The position numbers were made by a program, and so were the translations under genes. This document shows positions 1-9,348 of a stretch of 64,000 nucleotides of DNA, in pieces (positions within the stretch are counted from its first letter, which is position 1; each line of letters starts with the position of its first letter). The notes below the pieces were generated by a model. That model was not told the origin of the DNA. It did not search any database and saw nothing but the letters and a program-made list of their open reading frames with translations. The stretch is from Emticicia oligotrophica DSM 17448 (GTDB taxonomy: Bacteria; Bacteroidota; Bacteroidia; Cytophagales; Spirosomataceae), in contig NC_018748.1 of the NCBI RefSeq assembly GCF_000263195.1, positions 1 through 64,000 on the forward strand. The letters run 5' to 3'.

Positions 1-42
1 AAAATCTCAAATTTCACTTCACGATTAGGTCGATTTTTTTGT

Positions 43-50
43 TATCTTTG
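43..50 (+). promoter_or_regulatory. -7 promoter element for dnaA
   Basis: TATCTTTG fits the Bacteroidota -7 consensus TAnnTTTG exactly and lies 27 bases before the dnaA start codon. No clear -33 TTTG is visible at the usual spacing, so the call rests on the -7 element and its position. Confidence 0.6.
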
Positions 51-77
51 CAGCCCTTTTGAATTTCTGACTAAAAA

Positions 78-1535
78 ATGACCATTTTAGAAAATCCCAA
101 AACCCCCAATGTAACTTTGCAACGTGAGGTGGACATAGTGTGGCAGAACTGCCTAAAGATGATACGGGAAAGTATTTCTGAACAAAGTTATAAAACTTGG
201 TTCGAACCGATAATTCCCGCTAAGTTGGAAGGCAAAAAACTGACCATTCAAGTACCAAGCCAATTCTTTTATGAGTGGCTTGAGGAGAATTATGTACATC
301 TACTAAGAAAGTCTTTGGATTATGCCATCGGTCGTGATGGTATGCTTGAATACTCTATTGTTGTAGATAGCGGGAATCGTCAGAAAAATGAGCCTCAAAT
401 TGCAGTGAATATGCCTCCTGTGCATACTCCTCAATATGCAAAGCCCGATAATCCGAATGCTGATGTAGTGAAAAATCCTTTCCAAATGAAGGATTTGGAT
501 TCGCTTAGCCTTGATTCTTACCTAAACCCCAATTATACTTTTGATAATTTTGTGGAAGGTGACTGTAATCGACTGGCTCGTGCTGCTGGTTTTGCGGTTG
601 CCTCTAAACCTGGGGTAACTTCTTTCAATCCATTAATGATTTATGGGGGTGTGGGTCTTGGGAAAACCCACTTAGTACAAGCCATTGGTAATTTTATGAA
701 AAATAAAGCTGCCAATAAGTTTGTACTTTATGTTTCATCAGAAAAATTCACAAGTCAGTTCATCAACGCCATCAAAAATAATAGTCTGCAAGATTTCATG
801 AACTTCTACATGCAGATTGATATTTTGATTATTGATGATGTACAATTTTTATCAGGAAAAGAAAAAACACAAGAGACTTTCTTCCATATTTTCAATCACC
901 TTCATCAGTCAGGTCGCCAAATTGTAATGACCTCTGACCGCCCACCGAGAGAATTGGAAGGCGTAGAAGACCGCCTTTTATCGCGTTTTAAATGGGGACT
1001 TACAGCCGATTTACAAACCCCTGATTTCGAGACTCGTATTGCCATTATACAGAAAAAAGTACAAGCTGAGGGCATTTCGATTGCTTATGAAGTGATTGAG
1101 TATTTGGCACACAGCATTGATACCAACGTACGTGAACTTGAAGGTGTAATGATTTCATTATTGGCTCAAGCCTCGCTTACTCGCCGAGAAATAGATTTAG
1201 AATTAGCCAAGGCTACTTTACGTCATTTAGTAAAGGATTCTGAACGAGAAGTGACAGTTGATACAATTATTGAAGCAATAACTGAGCATTATAAAGTTAG
1301 AACCGCCGATTTGAAAGGAAAAAGTCGTTTACGAGAAATTGTATTGCCTCGCCAAGTGGCCATGTACTTAACCAAAGAATTGACAAACCTTTCATTGAAA
1401 TCTATTGGTTATCACTTTGGGGGCCGCGACCACAGTACAGTTATTCACGCCATTCAAACAGTTAATGATTTAATGGATACTGATAAAGAAATCAGTTCAG
1501 CCGTGAATAAATTATTGAAGATGTTTAGAAAATAA
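78..1535 (+). CDS. dnaA: Chromosomal replication initiator protein DnaA
   Basis: This is the AAA+ ATPase that binds DnaA boxes at oriC, melts the origin and loads the helicase. The 485-residue protein has the full family layout: an N-terminal DnaB-interaction domain (WQNCLKMIRE.. near residue 23), a short linker, the AAA+ core with Walker A GGVGLGKTH (Lys196) and Walker B ILIIDDVQF (Asp253-Asp254), and a C-terminal domain IV with the DnaA-box helix GGRDHSTVIHA. The ATG at 78 gives a normal-length N terminus and follows a consensus -7 element. It is followed by a strong bidirectional hairpin. No cluster of DnaA boxes was found in the 77 upstream bases, so oriC is probably outside the window or elsewhere. 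Confidence 0.98.
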   Translation: MTILENPKTPNVTLQREVDIVWQNCLKMIRESISEQSYKTWFEPIIPAKLEGKKLTIQVPSQFFYEWLEENYVHLLRKSLDYAIGRDGMLEYSIVVDSGNRQKNEPQIAVNMPPVHTPQYAKPDNPNADVVKNPFQMKDLDSLSLDSYLNPNYTFDNFVEGDCNRLARAAGFAVASKPGVTSFNPLMIYGGVGLGKTHLVQAIGNFMKNKAANKFVLYVSSEKFTSQFINAIKNNSLQDFMNFYMQIDILIIDDVQFLSGKEKTQETFFHIFNHLHQSGRQIVMTSDRPPRELEGVEDRLLSRFKWGLTADLQTPDFETRIAIIQKKVQAEGISIAYEVIEYLAHSIDTNVRELEGVMISLLAQASLTRREIDLELAKATLRHLVKDSEREVTVDTIIEAITEHYKVRTADLKGKSRLREIVLPRQVAMYLTKELTNLSLKSIGYHFGGRDHSTVIHAIQTVNDLMDTDKEISSAVNKLLKMFRK

Positions 1536-1556
1536 TAGTAAATACATTAATAGTAG

Positions 1557-1594
1557 AATTAAGGGAGATGTTTTTTCTAACATCTCCCTTAATT
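1557..1594. terminator. Bidirectional terminator between dnaA and the methyltransferase gene
   Basis: Perfect 16-bp inverted repeat (arms 1557-1572 and 1579-1594, loop TTTTCT) with a T-run on the plus side and AATT on the other. It sits between convergent genes and can serve both. Confidence 0.85.
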
Positions 1595-1595
1595 T

Positions 1596-2792
1596 TTATT
1601 CAACATATAAAACCAAACCTTTCAGATAACTACCTTCAGGATGAAATAAATTTACGGGATGGTCTGCTCCTTGAGTTAGATGATGAAGCACCCTTACCTG
1701 ACGCCCAACTTCAAGAGCTGCCGACATGATGGTGTTATAAAATAGCTCACGGTCAACTACTTGTGAACAAGAGAAAGTAAATAAAATTCCGCCTTTGGCC
1801 AATCTTTTAATTCCTTCAACATTCAAACGTTTATACCCTTGTACGGCATTGTGTCGTTTAGCTATATTCTTGGCATAAGCTGGTGGGTCGAGAATAATGA
1901 CATCATAAAATTGGTCGTTACGTTTGAGATAAGTCATCACATCTTCAGCATACGCTTCGTGATTGGCAGTTTCTCCAAAATTTAATGCTACGTTTTGATT
2001 AACCAACTCAACCGCTTTCTTCGAAACATCTACTGAATGAACTAAACTTGCCCTTGATTTTAGAGCATAAATCGAAAATCCACCCGAATAGCAAAATGAA
2101 TTTAATACTTTCTTTCCTTTCGCATACTGAGCCAATAAAGCACGATTATCTCGTTGGTCAAGGAAAAAACCTGTTTTTTGTCCAGTAAGCCAATCAATTA
2201 AGAACTTATGGTCATTTTCAGAAACTTCGTGTGGCACTAATTCATTGGTAGAACGATTGAAAAGATATTCATTCTTTACATTTTTAGCAAATTCTGCGGG
2301 TAAGGTTTCTGCACTTTTATCATAAATAGCCAATAATTCAGCTCCATAAATTTCTTTCAATGCTGCTACAATTTTTTCACGTTCTTGCCACATGCCAATC
2401 GTATGAGCTTGAAAAACCACCACTCCATTATAAAAATCAAGAATCAAACCCGGAAAACCATCACCTTCGCCATGGACCAAACGATAGCAGTTTACCTTTC
2501 CAGTTCCTCCTTGAAAAACAATGGTTTGTCGAACTTTATGTGCTACTGAAAGCTTTTTTAGCCAAAATTCTTCATTCACCGCTACGGTTTCATAAGAAAA
2601 AATTTTAACCGCAATACTTCCTTTATAAAAATGGCCAGTTGCCAAATAATTATTCTTTTTATCAAAAACTTCAACCACATCACCATCAATGGGATTTCCT
2701 TCGGTCTTGGCGATTGCTCCCGAAAAAATCCAAGGATGGAGGCGTTGCACTGCCATTTCTTTACCAGCTTGTAAAATTACTTTTGCGTACAT
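1596..2792 (-). CDS. Class I SAM-dependent rRNA methyltransferase, RlmI family
   Basis: Predicted to methylate a cytosine (m5C) in 23S rRNA using S-adenosylmethionine. The 398-residue protein has an N-terminal PUA-type RNA-binding domain (about residues 1-75), a middle EEHUD-like region, and a Rossmann methyltransferase domain with the SAM loop NSFCYSGGFSIYA and the catalytic motif IILDPPAYAKN. Length and order match RlmI/YccW proteins. It is monocistronic, convergent with dnaA and sharing its terminator. The exact target base is inferred from the family; RlmI-like enzymes in Bacteroidota have not all been tested. Confidence 0.9.
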   Translation of the reverse strand: MYAKVILQAGKEMAVQRLHPWIFSGAIAKTEGNPIDGDVVEVFDKKNNYLATGHFYKGSIAVKIFSYETVAVNEEFWLKKLSVAHKVRQTIVFQGGTGKVNCYRLVHGEGDGFPGLILDFYNGVVVFQAHTIGMWQEREKIVAALKEIYGAELLAIYDKSAETLPAEFAKNVKNEYLFNRSTNELVPHEVSENDHKFLIDWLTGQKTGFFLDQRDNRALLAQYAKGKKVLNSFCYSGGFSIYALKSRASLVHSVDVSKKAVELVNQNVALNFGETANHEAYAEDVMTYLKRNDQFYDVIILDPPAYAKNIAKRHNAVQGYKRLNVEGIKRLAKGGILFTFSCSQVVDRELFYNTIMSAALEVGRQVRVLHHLTQGADHPVNLFHPEGSYLKGLVLYVE

Positions 2793-2988
2793 ACTTTAGT
2801 TTTGCTTACATTGAAAATCAACCAAAATATGATAATAAAATACATAATTGGCCAATCTAATTTAATTTTACTACAAAATAAGAAAAATTTGAAGCGGCAT
2901 AAAACCATATCTTCGATTAAATCTTTATATTTACCTGACTCTTTTCAAATTTAGATGTTAAACATAAACCCTTAACCTTTAATTTACT

Positions 2989-3978
2989 ATGAAATTCAAT
3001 CGTAGAAATTTCCTACGTCAGACTGGAATTATCGCAGCTACTCCATTGATAGCCAGCGAATTATGGTCTTGTACTCCTTCTTCTAAAACAGAAGAAAAAA
3101 AGACCGACTCAACAGCAACCTCTGCAATCATGTCAGAACCCTCAGTTAAAGAATTTGGCTTACAACTATGGACAGTGAAAGAAGATTTAGCCAAAGACCC
3201 GAAAGGTGTTTTGAAATCATTAGCCAGCTATGGTTATAAACAAATAGAAAGTTTTGAAGGAGATAAAGGCGTATTTTGGGGCATGAGTGCCAAAGATTTC
3301 AAGGCATACATGGACGAGTTGGGTATGAATATGATAAGTACACATTGCAATCCAGATTTTACAATTAAAAAAGAAACTGAGGGGGCATTTAAGAAATTAG
3401 TTGATGATGCCGCAAGTATCGGCATGAAATATTTGATAAATCCATTTTTAGGAAGCTTAAAAACAGCCGATGAATGGAAAAAAGCAGCAGAAGGACTTAA
3501 TCGTCAGGGAGAAATTGCTTCAAAAGCAGGTTTAAGAGTGGGTTACCATAATCACCACTTCGAATTCAAGAAATACGCTGATGGAACTTGTCCGGAGCAA
3601 ATTTTATTGGAAGGAACCGACCCTAAATTGGTTGATTTTGAATTAGACCTTTATTGGGTAGTTAAAGCAGGTGAAGACCCAGAAGCTTGGTTTACAAAGT
3701 ATAAAAATCGTTTCCGTCTTTGCCATATTAAAGACCTCTATAAAGAGGAAAAAATGAAAGAAATAGAAGCGAAAGAAAAACAAACAGACCCATTCTGGCC
3801 AATTGGAGGCTCAACTATCATTGGTACGGGTAGAATAGATTTCCCGAAAATTTTAAGTACAGCCAAAGCCAATGGCATGGAATATTATATTGTTGAACAA
3901 GAGCGTTTTGATAATACCACTCCATTAAAAGCCGTTGAAGCAGATGCTGCATACATGAAGAAACTGGTATTTGCCTAA
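2989..3978 (+). CDS. Secreted sugar phosphate isomerase/epimerase-like TIM-barrel protein
   Basis: A 329-residue protein of the xylose isomerase-like TIM-barrel superfamily (AP_endonuc_2). The N terminus MKFNRRNFLRQTG carries twin arginines followed by a hydrophobic stretch and LWSC, which fits a Tat-exported lipoprotein. The barrel shows the metal/substrate residues typical of the family: THCN, GYHNHHFEF, DFELDLYW, CHIKD and the C-terminal VEQE. Proteins of this kind are common secreted sugar-modifying enzymes in Bacteroidota, but the substrate cannot be told from sequence. It stands alone and ends in a strong terminator. Confidence 0.88.
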   Translation: MKFNRRNFLRQTGIIAATPLIASELWSCTPSSKTEEKKTDSTATSAIMSEPSVKEFGLQLWTVKEDLAKDPKGVLKSLASYGYKQIESFEGDKGVFWGMSAKDFKAYMDELGMNMISTHCNPDFTIKKETEGAFKKLVDDAASIGMKYLINPFLGSLKTADEWKKAAEGLNRQGEIASKAGLRVGYHNHHFEFKKYADGTCPEQILLEGTDPKLVDFELDLYWVVKAGEDPEAWFTKYKNRFRLCHIKDLYKEEKMKEIEAKEKQTDPFWPIGGSTIIGTGRIDFPKILSTAKANGMEYYIVEQERFDNTTPLKAVEADAAYMKKLVFA

Positions 3979-3989
3979 TATTTATAAGT

Positions 3990-4033
3990 AATCCCCCTTG
4001 GTATTTTCAAAACTAAGGGGGATTTTATTTTTA
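3990..4033 (+). terminator. Terminator after the TIM-barrel gene, abutting the sigma factor start
   Basis: Arms AATCCCCCTT (3990-3999) and AAGGGGGATT (4015-4024) followed by a T-rich tract to 4033. Only four bases separate the T tract from the next ATG at 4038. Confidence 0.85.
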
Positions 4034-4037
4034 ACCT

Positions 4038-4595
4038 ATGAATAAAAACGAACACTACCTTGATGGATTACTTTGGGAAGCCCTTCTTAAAGACGATGAG
4101 AAAGCTTTGGGGTACTTGTTCAATACCTATTATAATAAACTTTATCGAGCTGGATTGAAATGGTGTTTGGATAGCGATATCACTGAAGAAGCTATTCAGC
4201 TTATTTTCAGCGACTTATGGAAGTATCGTCATACGCTTACCCAAATTCAATCCTTTGAGGCTTACTTAAAAAGTTCGTTAAAAAAGCGAATTTTTAAAGA
4301 ATTGCAAAAAGCAGATAGTATTGAGAAAGTAAATTGGGAAGATGCAGAAACTTTTATTTTATCTACCCAATCCTACGAAGAAATCTTAATCAAGCAAGAA
4401 GCCGACGAATCTTTGAAAGTCAAACTACGCCTTGCCCTTGAAGAGCTTACACCTCGTCAAAAAGAAATTATTATGCTCAAATACTTTGAAGAAATGAGCT
4501 TCAAAGAAATTTCTGTACGAACAAATCTTCAAACAGATAGTGTTTATAAAACCCTTCATGAAGCAATCAAGAAGCTCCGAACGATACTTAAATAA
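4038..4595 (+). CDS. RNA polymerase ECF-type sigma factor
   Basis: A 185-residue extracytoplasmic-function sigma-70 factor. Region 2 is visible around YLFNTYYNKLYRAGLKW with the following acidic helix, and region 4 around LTPRQKEIIMLKYFEEMSF and the HTH ISVRTNLQTDSVYKTLHEA. It is followed on the same strand by a FecR-type anti-sigma factor and a TonB receptor with an STN signalling domain, the standard arrangement of Bacteroidota cell-surface signalling. The gene starts almost directly after the upstream gene's terminator, so either a promoter overlaps that hairpin or expression depends on read-through. Confidence 0.93.
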   Translation: MNKNEHYLDGLLWEALLKDDEKALGYLFNTYYNKLYRAGLKWCLDSDITEEAIQLIFSDLWKYRHTLTQIQSFEAYLKSSLKKRIFKELQKADSIEKVNWEDAETFILSTQSYEEILIKQEADESLKVKLRLALEELTPRQKEIIMLKYFEEMSFKEISVRTNLQTDSVYKTLHEAIKKLRTILK

Positions 4596-4721
4596 TATTT
4601 CGGTACTCATTTCATTTTAAAATATCCTCTTTGTTTCAAGGCTTATTTATTAGATTTTTCATTAAAAATGATGGTTGTAAATCTACGTTTACGAATTATA
4701 ATTTGTGTATGCAAAAAAAAA

Positions 4722-4748
4722 TCTCAAAAATCAGGAAGATTTTTGAGA
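4722..4748. other. Hairpin between sigma factor and fecR
   Basis: Arms TCTCAAAAATC (4722-4732) and GATTTTTGAGA (4738-4748), loop AGGAA, preceded by a run of A. In minus-strand reading this is hairpin plus T-run, i.e. terminator-like, although no minus-strand gene lies upstream. On the plus strand it may be an RNA stem in the sigma-fecR transcript. Confidence 0.5.
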
Positions 4749-4808
4749 AAGTCTTCTCTGTAATTATATACAACAAAATATTATTAGAAAAATTTGTCAT
4801 TTATTTCC

Positions 4809-5918
4809 ATGAAAAAAAAATTAACTCGTTTTGATTCCCAACCATCAATTGAAGAACTTTTAGTTGATGAATCTTTTTTAAATTTTTATTTTAAGAAGGA
4901 TGAAGCAGATATTTTAGAATGGGAAGATTGGGCTGAAGATAATACCCAACGAAAAGAGTTAATTGAAAAATCGTTTGCCGAATTGGATAAACTTTCTTTG
5001 AAGTGGTCAGCGAATCAAGTTAATCAAAGATTTGATGATTTACGAGATAGTTTTGTCAATAAAGAAATTAGGGATGGATTACAAATACCTTATAGTAAAC
5101 CAATAATTCGTTGGGCGGCAGCAGCTATTATTTTAATAAGTATAGGTTGGTGGTATTATCAGAAATCCGATACGCAATCTGGCATTTACAAGGAATTAGT
5201 TGCCAATTCGAGCATCGAACTCATTGAAAAAGAAAACAGGTCAGAAAAACCTTTATTAATAACACTTGATGATGGTTCATCAATCTTACTTCAAAAAGGT
5301 AGTAGGTTAAGTTATCCAGCGGCTTTTAAACATGATAAAAGAGAAGTTTACCTCGATGGAGAAGCCTTCTTTGAAGTAGCAAAAAATCCAGAAAAGCCTT
5401 TTTTTGTATTTGCTAATGAATTAGTTACCAAAGTTTTAGGCACAAGTTTCACTATAAAAGCTTTCAAAAAACAAAAAGATGTACAAGTAATTGTGAGAAC
5501 GGGAAAAGTATCAGTTTACAGGCTTGATGAGGTAAATAAAAATGCAAGAATCATTAGTGGTGAATCGAAAGTATTAGATGGAGTTATTGCAGTTCCAAAC
5601 CAGCAAATAAGTTTCGATAAAAAAGAAAATAATTTTTCAAAAACCTTGGTAGAACAACCCGAAATGCTGTCGGAAATGCCTCAATATAACTTTGAATTTA
5701 GGGATGAATCAGCTGCTAATATCTTTGCGACTATTCAAAAAGCCTATGGGATTATAATCATATATGATGAAGAATTATTGAAGGAATGCCCCGTAACAGC
5801 CACTTTATCAGACGAACCTCTTTATGGAAAATTAGATTTGGTTTGTAATGCCATTGAAGCACAGTATCAAGTCATTGACGGGCAAATAATAATAAACAGC
5901 AAAGGATGTAAAAACTAA
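4809..5918 (+). CDS. FecR-type anti-sigma factor
   Basis: Inner-membrane signal transducer that holds the ECF sigma factor and receives a signal from the outer-membrane receptor. The 369-residue protein has a cytoplasmic N-terminal part, one membrane span (WAAAAIILISIGWWYY, about residues 98-113), the periplasmic FecR domain (LDDGSSILLQKGS.., YLDGEAFFEV, VLGTSFTIKAF) and a C-terminal DUF4974 domain (NFEFRDESAANIFATIQKAYG). The ATG at 4809 is preferred over an upstream in-frame TTG at 4794. It lies between the sigma factor and the TonB receptor, all on the plus strand. Confidence 0.93.
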   Translation: MKKKLTRFDSQPSIEELLVDESFLNFYFKKDEADILEWEDWAEDNTQRKELIEKSFAELDKLSLKWSANQVNQRFDDLRDSFVNKEIRDGLQIPYSKPIIRWAAAAIILISIGWWYYQKSDTQSGIYKELVANSSIELIEKENRSEKPLLITLDDGSSILLQKGSRLSYPAAFKHDKREVYLDGEAFFEVAKNPEKPFFVFANELVTKVLGTSFTIKAFKKQKDVQVIVRTGKVSVYRLDEVNKNARIISGESKVLDGVIAVPNQQISFDKKENNFSKTLVEQPEMLSEMPQYNFEFRDESAANIFATIQKAYGIIIIYDEELLKECPVTATLSDEPLYGKLDLVCNAIEAQYQVIDGQIIINSKGCKN

Positions 5919-5985
5919 ACTGATAAACATCTGTGGTATTTTCCACATAAGTACCAGCTTTAAAACTAAATTTCAACTAAACCAA

Positions 5986-6059
5986 AATCGGTGATGCAAC
6001 GAACATCACCGATTGAATTTTCCCTAATCGAATTTTGGCGAATTCGAATAAAAAGGGAA
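5986..6059 (+). promoter_or_regulatory. Structured leader of the TonB receptor gene
   Basis: Two stems in tandem. Stem 1 has perfect 11-bp arms (5986-5996 and 6004-6014) with the loop CAACGAA. Stem 2 has an outer TTCCCT/AGGGAA pair (6020-6025, 6054-6059) enclosing CGAATT/AATTCG (6029-6034, 6041-6046), followed by a T-rich stretch from 6061. The second stem looks like a terminator or attenuator 45 bases before the start codon. Confidence 0.5.
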
Positions 6060-6104
6060 TGTTTTTGTTTCATTTCTCACAAATTCTCAAAAACGTTTAA
6101 AATT

Positions 6105-9100
6105 ATGCGATTTTTTACAAAAACCAATTCATTAACCACTAAAATTATGAGATTGAGCCTCCTGCAATTCTGTATGGCTCTGCTTTTTACTGGACTAAGC
6201 TATGCTCACTCAAGTAGTGCTCAAGAAGTATTAGACAGAGAAGTATCGCTGCAACTCAAAGAGCAAAACCTTGAAAATGCCTTGAATAAAATTGAGGAAA
6301 CGGCAAATGTGAAGTTTGTTTTCAGTTCGAAGCTAATCAAGAGTAATCGTTTTGTTTCGCTTAATGTGAAACAGCAAAAACTCTCAAATGTGCTCGAAAG
6401 TCTGTTAAAGCCGCTCAATATTACTTTCAAAGTTAGCGGTAATAAAATTATTCTAAATCGCATGGCCGATGTTATGCTCAGCCCAAACGTAATCGAAAGT
6501 CCCATTACAGGAAAAGTTACTGACACTAAAGGAGAGCCTCTTCCAGGTGTGAGTGTCAGTATCAAAGGTACAAAGAGGGGTACCAGTACTGAAATGGACG
6601 GTACATTTAAACTCAATGCCGATGATGGTGATATTTTGGTATTTAGCTTTATTGGTTTTTCAAGTAAAGAAGTAAAAATTTCGGGTAATCAAGCCATTAA
6701 CATATCTCTTGAAGAAGCTCTTTCTTCCTTAAGTGAGGTAGTTGTAACCGGAACACGTAGCAGCGGACGAACCAAAATAGATACTCCTGTTCCTGTTGAC
6801 GTCATTCCGCTTTCGCAAGTAACTAATAATGTTGGACAAGTTGACATCAATCAAATTCTTACATTCGTTGCTCCATCATTTCAATCGTCTCGCCAAGCTA
6901 TTTCAGATGGAACTGACCACGTTGATCCAGCCCAATTAAGAGGCTTAGGGCCAGACCAAGTATTGGTTTTAGTGAATGGCAAACGTCGACATCAGTCAGC
7001 ATTAGTAAATGTGAACGGAACGGTTAACCGCGGAACAGTTGGCACTGACATGAATGCCATTCCTGCAACATCCGTTGAAAAAATTGAAATCTTACGAGAT
7101 GGTGCTGCAGCTCAATACGGTTCGGATGCGATTGCTGGAGTAATTAATATCGTATTAAAGAAACAAATGGGTTTAAGTGGGAACTTATCTACCGGTGAAA
7201 ATATTACAAATTATGATAAAAATTACGCAGTAAATTTCTCAAATGGCCAATCTAAAAGTGTTAACGTACAAGATGGCCTTACTGCTCAATTAGGTTTGAA
7301 TTATGGATTAAAACTTGGAAAAAAAGGTTTTTTGAATGTTACTGGTGAATATGTATCTCGTGGAGCTACCAACCGTACAGGTACTTATACAGGACAAGTT
7401 TTCCCTGCAGTAACAGGCCAAACTGACGACCAAGTAATTGCTAGTAAGGGTCTTACACGCAATGACTTCGACATGCGTATTGGAAACTCCCAAGTAAAAG
7501 GTGGTGGCATAGTTATTAATGCTGCTTTACCAATCAACGATAACTTTGAAGCTTATGCATTTGGTGGGTGGAATAATAAAAAAGGAAATGCAGCAGGTTT
7601 TTACCGCTATCCGAATGCTGTTCCTTTACTTAATGCAGCCGCTGTTTCAGCTACAGGCCTTCCAGCGAATACTATTCGTACGAATGTATTTGCGGTGTAT
7701 CCTAATGGTTTTTTACCCGAAATCAATTCAAATGTAACCGATATCTCATTTGCTGCAGGCATTCGCGGCAAAATGATGAAGAACTGGAATTTTGATTTAA
7801 GTAATGTATTTGGTAGAAATATTTTTGATTATGGGGTTGATAATTCTGTGAACTATACTCAAGCTATTGGAACTACTAATTTTCAGCGTACTTTCGATGC
7901 TGGTGGTAATGCATTCAGTCAGAATACCACTAATTTTGATTTGAGCCGTAAATTTGAAACTATATTAAGTGGCTTAAACTTTGGAGCAGGTGCTGAATTT
8001 AAAGTTGATCAGTTTAGTACGCGTGCAGGTGAAGAAGCCTCTTGGAAAAACTATAATGAAAAAGCCATTGGCGTAGCATTAGGCTCTCAGGTTTTTGCTG
8101 GTTTCTTTCCAAAAGATGCAGGTTCTTTTAGCAGAAATAGTTTTGCATTATATACAGATTTAGAACTTGATTTAACAAAAGCTTGGATTGTATCGGGAGC
8201 GTTACGTTTAGAAAAATACTCAAACTTCGACCAAACCCCAATAAACTTTAAACTTGCCTCTCGCTATAAACTAACCGATAAAATAGCCATACGTGGAGCC
8301 ATCAGTACAGGTTTTAGGGCACCTTCACTACAACAGAGCTATTATTCTAAGACTAATACGCTGTTTGTAACCATTAATGGTATTCAAACACCTGTAGAAA
8401 GTGCTACTTTGCCAAATAATAGCAAGGCAGCAGCTATTTTAGGTATTCCAACACTCAAACCTGAAACTTCAACTAATTATAGTTTAGGTGCAACTGCCCA
8501 ATTAGGTAAATTAGAATTAACTGTTGACGCTTATCAAATAGATATCAAAGACCGTATTATCTTAACAAATAATTTTACTGCAAATGGAGATGCTAATTTG
8601 GCAGCTCAACTTGCTGCGGTTGGTGCAAATACTGCTAATTTCTTTACCAATGCTATCGATACGCGTTCGAGGGGCTTAGAAGCAGTAGCCGCTTATGGTA
8701 CTAAGATTGGAGATAAACACCATTTAAAATTCACTTTGGCGGGAGCATTTATCAATAATCAAGTAATTAAAGGCTCCGATGGTAAGCCAGCAATTAAAGC
8801 TTCACAAACACTTATCAATAGTGGCCAATTAGCAAATTATTTTAATCGTGAAGACCAAAGCCGAATTGAAGTAGCAAGTCCAAAAAATAAGATTACTGGT
8901 ACAATTAATTATAAAGTAGGTAAATTTGGAACAATGCTTCGTGTGGTGCATTTCGGACAAGTTGTTTATTTAGACCCCACTATCTTAAGTGATGCAAACT
9001 TCGTTGCCAATGCCTTCAATAACAACACAAAAGAAACTTTAGACCAAACATTTACACCAAAAACTATTACTGACCTTACTCTTAACTACCAGTTAATGAA

Positions 9101-9266
9101 AAGCATGAGTTTATCAGTTGGTGCGAATAATATTTTTGATGTCTACCAAGATATTCATAAACATTCTGGAAATATGTCACTTGGTCGGTTTGTTTATTCT
9201 CGACGAGTACAACAATTTGGCTTTAATGGCCGCTTTCTGTTTGCTCGTTTGAACTTTACATTTTAA
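6105..9266 (+). CDS. TonB-dependent outer-membrane receptor with STN signalling domain
   Basis: A 1053-residue receptor that imports a ligand across the outer membrane using TonB energy and can signal to FecR. Domains in order: signal peptide (LLQFCMALLFTGLSYAHSSSA), STN/secretin-N domain (LQLKEQNLENALNKIEE..), carboxypeptidase-like beta-sandwich (ITGKVTDTKGEPLPGVSV), plug (VTGTRSSGRTKIDTPVPVDV, LVNGKRRH, EILRDGAAAQYGSDAIAGVINI) and a beta-barrel ending in RFLFARLNFTF, a normal aromatic C terminus. The start at 6105 gives a short basic leader; 6147 is an alternative ATG. An open frame runs upstream to 5991 but would put hydrophilic residues before the signal peptide. The ligand is unknown; an iron-siderophore or small organic nutrient is plausible. 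Confidence 0.95.
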   Translation: MRFFTKTNSLTTKIMRLSLLQFCMALLFTGLSYAHSSSAQEVLDREVSLQLKEQNLENALNKIEETANVKFVFSSKLIKSNRFVSLNVKQQKLSNVLESLLKPLNITFKVSGNKIILNRMADVMLSPNVIESPITGKVTDTKGEPLPGVSVSIKGTKRGTSTEMDGTFKLNADDGDILVFSFIGFSSKEVKISGNQAINISLEEALSSLSEVVVTGTRSSGRTKIDTPVPVDVIPLSQVTNNVGQVDINQILTFVAPSFQSSRQAISDGTDHVDPAQLRGLGPDQVLVLVNGKRRHQSALVNVNGTVNRGTVGTDMNAIPATSVEKIEILRDGAAAQYGSDAIAGVINIVLKKQMGLSGNLSTGENITNYDKNYAVNFSNGQSKSVNVQDGLTAQLGLNYGLKLGKKGFLNVTGEYVSRGATNRTGTYTGQVFPAVTGQTDDQVIASKGLTRNDFDMRIGNSQVKGGGIVINAALPINDNFEAYAFGGWNNKKGNAAGFYRYPNAVPLLNAAAVSATGLPANTIRTNVFAVYPNGFLPEINSNVTDISFAAGIRGKMMKNWNFDLSNVFGRNIFDYGVDNSVNYTQAIGTTNFQRTFDAGGNAFSQNTTNFDLSRKFETILSGLNFGAGAEFKVDQFSTRAGEEASWKNYNEKAIGVALGSQVFAGFFPKDAGSFSRNSFALYTDLELDLTKAWIVSGALRLEKYSNFDQTPINFKLASRYKLTDKIAIRGAISTGFRAPSLQQSYYSKTNTLFVTINGIQTPVESATLPNNSKAAAILGIPTLKPETSTNYSLGATAQLGKLELTVDAYQIDIKDRIILTNNFTANGDANLAAQLAAVGANTANFFTNAIDTRSRGLEAVAAYGTKIGDKHHLKFTLAGAFINNQVIKGSDGKPAIKASQTLINSGQLANYFNREDQSRIEVASPKNKITGTINYKVGKFGTMLRVVHFGQVVYLDPTILSDANFVANAFNNNTKETLDQTFTPKTITDLTLNYQLMKSMSLSVGANNIFDVYQDIHKHSGNMSLGRFVYSRRVQQFGFNGRFLFARLNFTF

Positions 9267-9298
9267 ACTAAAAACCAAATATATACCCTAGAAAACAT

Positions 9299-9327
9299 AA
9301 AGCCTTCCCAATTAGGGAAGGCTTTTT
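9299..9327. terminator. Terminator between TonB receptor and purine phosphorylase genes
   Basis: Arms AAAGCCTTCCC (9299-9309) and GGGAAGGCTTT (9315-9325), loop AATTA, followed by T residues. Convergent genes on both sides. Confidence 0.9.
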
Positions 9328-9348
9328 TACATGTACATCAATATGAAA

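Noticed and set aside
1-77. Possible oriC directly upstream of dnaA
   Set aside because: No TTATNCACA-type DnaA boxes or clear AT-rich unwinding element in the visible 77 bases; the window starts too close to judge.
4794-4808. TTG start for fecR five codons upstream of the ATG
   Set aside because: The ATG at 4809 starts a normal FecR N terminus; the extra residues are not supported.
6221-6616. 131-codon minus-strand frame inside the TonB receptor gene
   Set aside because: It lies opposite the STN and carboxypeptidase-like domains, has no promoter or recognisable domain, and the receptor frame is certain.
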